The notes under the pieces were generated by a model. The model was given only the letters and a program-made list of their open reading frames with translations, was not told where the DNA came from and searched no databases. A program made the position numbers and the translations under genes. Source: Arcticibacter tournemirensis (lineage in GTDB: Bacteria; Bacteroidota; Bacteroidia; Sphingobacteriales; Sphingobacteriaceae). Taken from it: 64,000 nt of DNA. Shown one piece after another: positions 57,006 through 64,000 of this stretch (positions are counted from its first letter, which is position 1; each line of letters begins with the position of its first letter). The stretch spans positions 3,472,001 through 3,536,000 of the forward strand of contig NZ_VFPL01000001.1 in assembly GCF_006716645.1 (NCBI RefSeq), written 5' to 3'.

Positions 57006-59738
57006 TTATCTTAATATGCAATCAATTGTGACTGCACTTTCTCCAAGCATAACTTTATAAGTACCCCTTTCGGTGGGTAATGCTCCTGCTGGCTGATATT
57101 TTTTCTTTCCGGATTCGATGCGCAAATAAGCAAAAGGCGTATTATTACCGGCAGCCTCAAGTTCGACCTTCAGTTTACCTGTCTCCGGTTCAAATGACAC
57201 CGACTGGAACCGCCCGGCATCAAGTGTGAGCCATACACCCAGGGGTGCGATAAAGACTCTTGATCTTGATGCTGTTTTAGGTATGACATGAACCCACGTT
57301 CGCTCTTTCTTTAGGTTACCGCCAAAGCTCAGCCAGCCAAACTCTTTGTGGTACGTAATATAGGTTCCACTGTTCACTGCGTAACCAAAGAAGTTCGACC
57401 CGTAATCTCCCGACAAACCATCAATTGACAGTGTTGAAGGATAAGAATGAAAAGCAGCCGGACCAAATCCGTCCTCCGTAATATTGGATATAGCGCCAAG
57501 AAGACCGCCCTGCCCTACTCTTAACAGATACAGATCATCCGGCGTTTTGCGAAATGCGGCTAAAACAGGAATCGCATTCAGCCCCGAGCCATAATGATGC
57601 AGCTGACGCTCTACCCGCTGTAGTTTACCACCGTACAGGAAATCCCAGTATCTGCGGGCGCTGCCGTTGTATCCCCAATGTGGCACTGTTGGCATATAAG
57701 CCAGGACTGCATTCAAAGTAACCTCTGCTTTCTGCGTATAACCAAAATAGTCCGACCACATGTAAACTTCTTCCTGTCCCGTTGAATCCCAGGGCATTTC
57801 GCTCCCAAAGGGATACTCCAGTGACTTCCAAAGATCGGCCCGCTTCTTCATTGCAGCTTCCAGTTCTGCAGCCTTATCAATGAAGCCTTCTGCTTTCAGG
57901 TCAGCCAGTATAAGCAGGAAAATGGTGCCCTCCATCTGCCCGTACTGAGCATAATGAGGCGCCAACTTCACCATTCCAAGCGACGTTTGCAGCGCATTTT
58001 CAAGATACCAGTTCCATGACTGCTTCGTTACCAATCCCTTATAATTGCGTGCAAGACGGTACAGTACCCACCATGCGGCAGCTACGTGCGGATAATTATA
58101 GGAGCGGCCAACGGACTCTGCCTCCTTCTGATTCCACGCCGACCAGGTTTTATAGTTAACGTCTTTATTGTATGTCCCCGGAGGCATCTTATCCGGCTCG
58201 TAGTAAAACATGCTCTTTCGCACCCCGTATTTATTCTCCCCTTCATTATACTGTATGCCGCCCCACAGCGTATTATTGGCAAAGCTTTCCAGCTTATCCA
58301 CCTCATTTTTCTCAGGGGCCACCAGTTCTTTCATGATGGCGCCCAGCCATCCTCCCGCTCCTCCTTCATCACTTAATCCCGCAATCCAGGCCCGGCTGTC
58401 TTCCCGCACCTGAGCTTTCTTTTCATAGTCATAGCTAATCACAGAAGGGCTGCGACGGAAGGGGTCCCCCGGATCTTCAAACCATTGCTCATGTGTAGAA
58501 AATCTTCCAAAATCGGCTACAACCTGTTCTTCCGGCTTAATCACTTTATAATGAATACTCTGCTTTAACCCATCTTCATAGATCAGAGTTAAACGTGCCC
58601 TACCTCTCATCTTGCCTCTTACTATAAAGGACTTCCAGCCTTTACCTGCCCGGGGCAGCTCCTTCAGCGACAAGGCGCCCTCCGGTTCTATAGCAACAGA
58701 CCTGATCTTACTTCTGTAATTAATAAAAAGCTTTGCTTCGATATCTTCGGGCACCACGTATCCCGGGATCCCCACAGCTACCGGCCGGCCCTGGGTATTA
58801 AGTTCGTTCTCGATTGATTTCACCGAATCTGCCAGGGCAAACTGCACACCATAATCTACAGTTTCTCCAGGCTTTAAAACACGTGAGGTTGGAGTATTCC
58901 ATTGACTTACCCCCTTCCATTCATTTTCAGCGAATGCCTTGCTATGAACCATCCATTCATGAAAACCTTCGAAAGCGATCCCCCGCGGCGTTGGGTCCTT
59001 TAAAAGCGGATTATAGGCTTCAAACGCAGTGTTTTTATACGGAAGAACAAGTAACACCTTTCCTTTACCGCTAAGCCTGACGACCTGCAGATAACCTGCA
59101 TTGAGCCCAATGTATGGATCAAAAAAAACGTTCGAAGCATGTGCCTCTTCCAGCGATTTTCCTTCAAGAATATTGTTAAATATCATTGGAATACCCAGGC
59201 TGCCTATTTCTACTGGTTTATTGCTGTTATTCTTCAGTTCAAACCGCAGCACAAGTCGCCTCTGTTGTGTTTCCCAATACCGTTTCACGGCTAAGGGAAT
59301 ATCAGCTCCAAGAGTTGGCGCAAGGTCGCAGGCGGCCAGTATACCAGCCCCGCCGGATATACTTCTGACAGGCACTCTTTTCTCCGCGGTAGAAAAGCTT
59401 TTCCAGTCTTTTTCTCCTTCAAACCTTAGTCGCAGGTTTAGGTCACCCAGGTGATATAAACCATCCTTGCTGCGCTGCTCAAGCCTCTCCCCCGGTGTAA
59501 AATCCGGTTCGTTGTTGGCAGCGGGCTGCAGGGAGGCTACCGTTTGGGAAGCCCTCACAAGTTTTAATCTAAATGATGGCGTATTCGCCTCTATTAACCC
59601 GCTTTCCAGTCCCAGTGTAGAGGGCATTTGCTTAATTCTCTCCCAGGGTGACTGGCCGAATGAACGAAGTCCCGATATAAGGAGAATCAGAACCCAAAGC
59701 AGGTTACGATTGGAATAGACAAAAGCTTTTCTTTGCAT
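57006..59738 (-). CDS. Large secreted DUF5695-like protein
   Basis: 910 residues with a signal peptide ending RSFGQ. The first half (to about 440) is beta-rich; the second half is helical with many W, Y and H residues (NYPHVAAAWWVLYRLA, HYAQYGQMEGTIFLL, EVYMWSDYFGYTQKAE), like an (alpha/alpha)6 glycosidase or lyase barrel. It looks like proteins annotated DUF5695, which carry no assigned activity. A periplasmic carbohydrate-active enzyme is my inference, supported by the neighbouring SusC/D operon. The DUF name is from memory. Confidence 0.65.
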   Translation of the reverse strand: MQRKAFVYSNRNLLWVLILLISGLRSFGQSPWERIKQMPSTLGLESGLIEANTPSFRLKLVRASQTVASLQPAANNEPDFTPGERLEQRSKDGLYHLGDLNLRLRFEGEKDWKSFSTAEKRVPVRSISGGAGILAACDLAPTLGADIPLAVKRYWETQQRRLVLRFELKNNSNKPVEIGSLGIPMIFNNILEGKSLEEAHASNVFFDPYIGLNAGYLQVVRLSGKGKVLLVLPYKNTAFEAYNPLLKDPTPRGIAFEGFHEWMVHSKAFAENEWKGVSQWNTPTSRVLKPGETVDYGVQFALADSVKSIENELNTQGRPVAVGIPGYVVPEDIEAKLFINYRSKIRSVAIEPEGALSLKELPRAGKGWKSFIVRGKMRGRARLTLIYEDGLKQSIHYKVIKPEEQVVADFGRFSTHEQWFEDPGDPFRRSPSVISYDYEKKAQVREDSRAWIAGLSDEGGAGGWLGAIMKELVAPEKNEVDKLESFANNTLWGGIQYNEGENKYGVRKSMFYYEPDKMPPGTYNKDVNYKTWSAWNQKEAESVGRSYNYPHVAAAWWVLYRLARNYKGLVTKQSWNWYLENALQTSLGMVKLAPHYAQYGQMEGTIFLLILADLKAEGFIDKAAELEAAMKKRADLWKSLEYPFGSEMPWDSTGQEEVYMWSDYFGYTQKAEVTLNAVLAYMPTVPHWGYNGSARRYWDFLYGGKLQRVERQLHHYGSGLNAIPVLAAFRKTPDDLYLLRVGQGGLLGAISNITEDGFGPAAFHSYPSTLSIDGLSGDYGSNFFGYAVNSGTYITYHKEFGWLSFGGNLKKERTWVHVIPKTASRSRVFIAPLGVWLTLDAGRFQSVSFEPETGKLKVELEAAGNNTPFAYLRIESGKKKYQPAGALPTERGTYKVMLGESAVTIDCILR

Positions 59739-59750
59739 AGTTAATGTTTT

Positions 59751-62039
59751 TTACCTGTTCCTTGATGGTGGTTCTGCTTTCAGCAGGTGTTTTACAAAGA
59801 AATCTCTCTTTTTCCTTCTCCCGTAGGGGCCGCCATCGCTGTGGCCCATGCCGGGAATTGTCAGGAGATCAAAGTCCTTATTCGATTTGATCAGGGCATC
59901 TACCACTCTATAGGTAGATTCAGGAGGCACGTTCATGTCTGACTCTCCCACGATCAGGAGCAGATCGCCCTGCAGCTTCGCAGCATTGGTGACATTCGAC
60001 TGCTCTTCATAGTGCTTTCCTACCGGAAATCCCATCCACTGCTCATTCCACCATTGCTTATCAACCCGGTTATCGTGACATCTGCAGGCAGAAACAGCTG
60101 CTTTATAAAACTCAGGATGGAACAACAGAGCTCCCGTTGAATTCTGTCCGCCGGCCGATGTTCCATAGACTCCCACCCTGCTTATGTCCGCCTGGGGGTA
60201 TTTTTTTGCCATAGCCTGCATCCACAGGATCCTGTCGGGGAGGCCCGCATCGGCAAGATTATGCCAGCAAACATCATGAAAGGCTTTAGAACGGTTGGCG
60301 GTGCCCATTCCGTCTATCTGAACAACGATGAAGCCTAACTCGGCCATGCTCTGCATCTCACTGGCCGGCAAAAAGCTTTTTGGCACAAAAGAATCCTGGG
60401 GACCAGCGTAAATATTCTCAATAACAGGATAACTTCTCGTGGGATCCATATTGCTGGGACGGCAAATTACCCCCCAGATATCAGTTTTACCGTCGCGGCC
60501 CTTTGCTACAAAAACCTCGGGCAGCTTTACCCCACTCGCAAGAAGAGCAGAAACGTCAGCACGTTCTACCTCCATAATCTTCTTTCCATCGGACGTTCTT
60601 TTAAGCAGAGTCACCGGCGGTATATTCACTTGCGAATAGGTGTCCAGATAGTAAGACCTGTCGGGAGAAAAAGTAACGGAGTGGTTACTCCTCTCTGGAG
60701 TCAGGCTTACAAGGTTGTTACCGTCGAAGCCGATCCGGTAGTAGTGAATAAAGTACGGATCTTCCCCTGCATTCATACCACTGGCCCGAAACCAGATTTC
60801 CCTTTTCTTTGTGTCGACACTGTCGATATCCCTCACCACCCAGTTCCCTTTGGTGATTTGTTTCATTTCCTTTCCCGTTAACTCATCAACCAGGTAGATG
60901 TGCCTCCATCCATCTTTTTCCGTAATCCAAACTATCTCATGGGTTTCAGGAAGGTAACGGGTGTAGATCCTCTGCTCATAAATAAACGTGTTCGTTTTCT
61001 CGTCAATGATATTTTTGGTATCTCCCGTTTGAGCATCCACCTCAATTACCCTGAAATGCTGATGCCCACGGTCAACCTTTTCATAAGTAAAATAGCGGTT
61101 GTTCCCTTTTCGCCAGTGAAGCTCTGGAGCCCCGAAGAAATCGATCTTCTCAGCATCAATCTTTAACCCTTTCCGGTCGTGCATGCTGAAGGCATACATT
61201 TCGTAGGTGGTAAACTCATCGCCTGGCTGCGCGTACTTCTGCGATTTAAGAACACCACGGGTAGTCCCTGGTTCGGACGAAAGAACAAAATGGACTTCTT
61301 TTTCTTCTTTCGGATCGATGCGATAGGCTATGAGGGTCTTACTGTCGGGACTCCATGAGAACTCGCCGTACGGTTTTGCGGCAGTACCGTCTTTGGTGAA
61401 CTGTATTACCTCCTGGCCTTTTAATGACTTGGCAAACAAATTACCATCTTTTATATATGCCTCCCACTGCTTGTCGGGCGAAATTGAATCTCTTCGCGGC
61501 CCCATCCAACGCGATCTGCGCCTCTGCAAGGGGCGGGTCGGCTCGTAACGGACAAAATCAGGATTTCCGATTTTTTTGCAAGTCCAGGTATTCAGATCGC
61601 ACTCATACCATTGTTCACCTTCTTTGATTTTGAGGCTTTTCCCATCATCGCTAAAATCCAGTTCATTAATCTGCAACAGATTTCCATTATGCCCCTTTCC
61701 GGTCGCCTTTGTTAAAGCCTCTGCGAGCTTATTATGATCAAAAGCTTTGCCTTTAATACCCTTTGCAACGTCTACCAATATGTATTCACTGTTATTGTCC
61801 TTTAACCTGTTCTGATACCAGAAAATATTCCTGCCGGTCTGCCAGTGAGGTATAACATACGATTTAAAGACGGCTTTCTTTAATACGGTATCAAGCTTTT
61901 CTGCCCGTTTATAGGATTCGCAGACTTCCTTATGGTCTGGGTAATAAGGAGTTACCTGATTATTCTGCTGAGAATATGCGTTTGAGAACACTAAAGCGAT
62001 AATACATAGGAATAACAAAAAATATATGGGGCGAATCAT
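59751..62039 (-). CDS. S9 family peptidase, DPP-IV-like
   Basis: 762 residues with a signal peptide ending AYSQ. An N-terminal propeller (about 60-500, including FSWSPDSKTLIAYRID) is followed by a hydrolase domain with nucleophile serine in GVYGTSAGGQ, aspartate in VGESDMNVPPES and histidine in GMGHSDGG. Unlike the other S9 enzyme in the window, the double-Glu propeller loop is not evident, so dipeptidyl specificity is uncertain. The start is 12 bp upstream of nothing else on its strand; the DUF5695-like gene begins 12 bp after its stop, so the two form an operon. Confidence 0.9.
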   Translation of the reverse strand: MIRPIYFLLFLCIIALVFSNAYSQQNNQVTPYYPDHKEVCESYKRAEKLDTVLKKAVFKSYVIPHWQTGRNIFWYQNRLKDNNSEYILVDVAKGIKGKAFDHNKLAEALTKATGKGHNGNLLQINELDFSDDGKSLKIKEGEQWYECDLNTWTCKKIGNPDFVRYEPTRPLQRRRSRWMGPRRDSISPDKQWEAYIKDGNLFAKSLKGQEVIQFTKDGTAAKPYGEFSWSPDSKTLIAYRIDPKEEKEVHFVLSSEPGTTRGVLKSQKYAQPGDEFTTYEMYAFSMHDRKGLKIDAEKIDFFGAPELHWRKGNNRYFTYEKVDRGHQHFRVIEVDAQTGDTKNIIDEKTNTFIYEQRIYTRYLPETHEIVWITEKDGWRHIYLVDELTGKEMKQITKGNWVVRDIDSVDTKKREIWFRASGMNAGEDPYFIHYYRIGFDGNNLVSLTPERSNHSVTFSPDRSYYLDTYSQVNIPPVTLLKRTSDGKKIMEVERADVSALLASGVKLPEVFVAKGRDGKTDIWGVICRPSNMDPTRSYPVIENIYAGPQDSFVPKSFLPASEMQSMAELGFIVVQIDGMGTANRSKAFHDVCWHNLADAGLPDRILWMQAMAKKYPQADISRVGVYGTSAGGQNSTGALLFHPEFYKAAVSACRCHDNRVDKQWWNEQWMGFPVGKHYEEQSNVTNAAKLQGDLLLIVGESDMNVPPESTYRVVDALIKSNKDFDLLTIPGMGHSDGGPYGRRKKRDFFVKHLLKAEPPSRNR

Positions 62040-62217
62040 GCTGAATAGAATTATATCGTGTCGTAAAAATAGAAGTTATTCTTTAGTGGTGTTATTCGTA
62101 AATTATCAGATTATGAACGAAGATTAACTATAATTTTCTATAAGAATCATCGCCAACATTTGGAGCGATTAGCATTCTAAAAGGAATATTTTGTATTTTT
62201 GTTCAAAAGCGACTGCT

Positions 62218-62451
62218 ATGGAATTGATTTTAAAAACCGATAATAGCATCAAGATGGCTAAAGTAATGGCATTAGCTAAGAAACTGGGTATTACTGTAGT
62301 ACAAAAAGATGATACCCAAAAAAAAATAGCACCAGTTCCTCCGAAAGGGAAAACAGCTTCCGTCACTGATTTACTGGAAGCTTTTGGAAAGGACCCCGAC
62401 TTTCCTTCAACGGAACAAGTACGCTCCAAATCCTGGCCCTCTGCATGGTAA
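62218..62451 (+). CDS. Antitoxin of a VapBC-type pair
   Basis: 77 residues from the ATG at 62218 (MELILKTDNSIKMAKVMALAKK); a longer frame lacks ATG. The C-terminal tail (VTDLLEAFGKDPDFPSTEQVRSKSWP) is the usual unstructured, toxin-binding end with a late tryptophan. The gene ends in a 7-bp overlap with the PIN toxin gene, the normal order and coupling for such pairs. The DNA-binding class (AbrB, RHH or Phd) is not clear from the N-terminus. Confidence 0.8.
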   Translation: MELILKTDNSIKMAKVMALAKKLGITVVQKDDTQKKIAPVPPKGKTASVTDLLEAFGKDPDFPSTEQVRSKSWPSAW

Positions 62452-62813
62452 TTTTTGACACAAACATACTTATCGAGCTTTATAGAGGTAATCATCAAAT
62501 AAGAGAACGCGTTCTTGAGTTCCATACTGATGTGTTCTACATTAGCAGTATAACCGTCGCCGAGTTTTTGGCTGGAGCAAAGAACAAGAACGACTTCGCT
62601 GTTATTGCCAAACAGCTTGACAAGTACACCCACCTCCCCATTACAGCGGAAATAAGTGAGCTCTTTTTAGAACTCTTTCGAAAGTACAATTTAAGCCATA
62701 AACCGGGAATACCAGATATGCTCATTGCAGCAACGGCTTTATATTATGATCTACCATTATTTACCCTGAACAAGAAGCATTTCGTTTATTTAGATAACAT
62801 TAAACTTCTTTAG
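62445..62813 (+). CDS. vapC: PIN-domain toxin, VapC-like
   Basis: 122 residues. Acidic residues of the PIN nuclease site are visible: D5 in VIFDTNILIEL, the glutamate in SSITVAEFLAG and the aspartate in PGIPDMLIAATAL, with a final LFTLNKKHFVY. VapC toxins cut RNA, usually tRNA, when released from the antitoxin. AT-rich compared with flanking genes, in line with horizontal transfer. Convergent with the aminopeptidase gene. Confidence 0.9.
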   Translation: MVIFDTNILIELYRGNHQIRERVLEFHTDVFYISSITVAEFLAGAKNKNDFAVIAKQLDKYTHLPITAEISELFLELFRKYNLSHKPGIPDMLIAATALYYDLPLFTLNKKHFVYLDNIKLL

Positions 62814-62832
62814 GTTCAATACTCTAAGGGGT

Positions 62833-64000
62833 TCATTTCCCTTCAACAGCAACGTAATACATCTTCACTATCTCCCCCTTATCCAATAAAGCAACATTAC
62901 TTTTACTCAATTTCAGGGTTTTCGGCTGCGTTGTTGGATAAATCTTTAATTTCTTGTCGCCTTCTTTTAGTACTAAAGGCAGGTTAAAACCGCGGATGCA
63001 GTTCGTCCAGCGATAAGTTACCTGTGAACGGTCCTTGTTGAAGTTCAAAACTAAAGAAGGCACCTGAGTAGTGGTAAGATACTGTTTAAAAACTTGCTGG
63101 TAGTCAAATCCCGCTTTCCCGGAAACAAACCTGACAATTTGATCAGCAGTTACAGTTTGATGGTAAAAAGTTGTATTCAGTCCCCGTAGAATGCTTCTGA
63201 AAAGTTCGTCGTTATCAATACTGTGCCTGATGGTTTGAAGCATATTCCCGCCTTTTGGATACATGTCGCCACTGCCCTGGGCATTCACGTTATAAGCCGG
63301 AATAATGGGCGTATCATTCTTTATGCCTGTCCTGATCCCTGTATTATAAGCGTTCCCGGCGTCCTTTCCGAAATGATAATCAACATAGAGGGTTTCCGAG
63401 TAATTAGTAAAACTTTCGTGGATCCACATGTCGGCTAGATCCTTGCTTGTAATGTTATTACCAAACCATTCATGCCCGCTTTCATGCACGATTATAAAAT
63501 CCCACTTAAGTCCGAGGCCAGTACCCGATGCGTCGCGTTGCCGGTACCCGGGTTTATACCAGTTCCCATAAGCGACAGCACTCTGATGTTCCATGCCTGT
63601 ATGAGGTACATCTACGAGCTTATAGCCGTCTTCATAAAACGGATACGGTCCGAACCAATGCTCAAATGCCTTAAACATTCGCTCTACCTCACCGGGCATA
63701 TAAGCCTTTGCTTTAGCAAGGTTATAGTCGAGCACCCAGTAATTCAGGTCAAGTTTCCCTTTTTCTCCGGCATATGATCCATCAAAATGGACATATTTAC
63801 CGATATAGGGAATAATGTTATAGTTGTTAATTGGATTAACCACCGTCCACTTATAGGTAGCTGTTCCGTCGGCATTCTTTGTTTGCGACTCAAGCCTTCC
63901 ATTTGCTACTGCAACCAAAGTATCCGGTACGGTCATAGTCAGCGATGCCCCCTTATCGGGTTCATCCGATTGATGATCCTTGCATGGATACCATATAGAC
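62833..64000 (-). CDS. M1 family metallo-aminopeptidase, 5' end outside window
   Basis: The frame is open through the window end; the ATG at 63936 is internal, since WYPCKDHQSDEPDKG upstream of it is conserved M1 sequence. Zinc site HESGHEW with the third ligand glutamate in WIHESFTNYSE 18 residues later. The exopeptidase GAMEN-type motif appears as HTGMEHQSAV. It cleaves N-terminal residues of peptides, probably in the periplasm. The C-terminus matches short Bacteroidota M1 enzymes lacking the ERAP-type helical domain. Confidence 0.92.
   Translation of the reverse strand, partial: SIWYPCKDHQSDEPDKGASLTMTVPDTLVAVANGRLESQTKNADGTATYKWTVVNPINNYNIIPYIGKYVHFDGSYAGEKGKLDLNYWVLDYNLAKAKAYMPGEVERMFKAFEHWFGPYPFYEDGYKLVDVPHTGMEHQSAVAYGNWYKPGYRQRDASGTGLGLKWDFIIVHESGHEWFGNNITSKDLADMWIHESFTNYSETLYVDYHFGKDAGNAYNTGIRTGIKNDTPIIPAYNVNAQGSGDMYPKGGNMLQTIRHSIDNDELFRSILRGLNTTFYHQTVTADQIVRFVSGKAGFDYQQVFKQYLTTTQVPSLVLNFNKDRSQVTYRWTNCIRGFNLPLVLKEGDKKLKIYPTTQPKTLKLSKSNVALLDKGEIVKMYYVAVEGK

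Overview
The window reads as a chromosome segment of a Bacteroidota bacterium, most likely order Sphingobacteriales (Pedobacter or Mucilaginibacter-like). The grounds are two SusC/SusD pairs, SusB-type GH97, GH78 and GH2 glycosidases, many signal-peptide lipoproteins with acidic residues after the lipobox cysteine, Bacteroidota-type promoters (TTTG with TAnnTTTG) and weak ribosome binding sites. Genus is inference only; no rRNA gene is present.

Layout. 1-4.1 kb: 5' part of a GH78 alpha-L-rhamnosidase, a small HMA-like protein, a lipoprotein and a secreted rhodanese-like protein. 4.1-6.8 kb: an IS66-family element with four ORFs. 6.9-18.7 kb: accessory and housekeeping genes (methyltransferase, GH2 glycosidase, VOC protein, maltose-type acetyltransferase, TfoX-N protein, MerC plus a coupled lipoprotein behind a repeated TTGCAA operator, PAS-GAF histidine kinase, DinB protein, cytochrome c/PQQ sugar dehydrogenase fusion, small GNAT). 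18.75-18.85 kb: a candidate small RNA with an ECF-type promoter and its own terminator. 18.9-26.3 kb: LigD ligase-polymerase, PfkB kinase, MFS transporter, an unusual non-coding stretch with 10-bp and 11-bp periodic repeats, and a GH97 glucosidase. 26.5-29.3 kb: an arsenic operon arsR-arsM-arsC-acr3 with two identical 16-bp operators. 29.4-32 kb: XRE regulator, NamZ-like protein, small membrane protein and tRNA-Ala(GGC). 32-35.2 kb: a large LacZ-type GH2.

35.3-49.9 kb is the most coherent locus. On the minus strand lie a DPP-IV-like peptidase, an AraC regulator, an FAD amino-acid dehydrogenase, a proline racemase/4-hydroxyproline epimerase, an aldehyde dehydrogenase and a DapA-family deaminase. 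These match the complete trans-4-hydroxy-L-proline route to 2-oxoglutarate. Divergent from it is a SusC/SusD pair, with a 21-bp-spaced direct repeat in the shared promoter. I infer a locus for using hydroxyproline-rich (collagen-type) peptides. Its SusC receptor is broken by an IS1182-family insertion exactly at the signal-peptide junction, so uptake by this route is probably lost.

50-62 kb holds a second, intact surface operon (SusC-SusD-fasciclin lipoprotein-DUF5007-like lipoprotein) closed by a strong terminator. It is followed on the opposite strand by a large secreted DUF5695-like protein and another S9 peptidase. 62.2-64 kb: a VapBC-type toxin-antitoxin pair and the 3' part of an M1 aminopeptidase that runs off the window.
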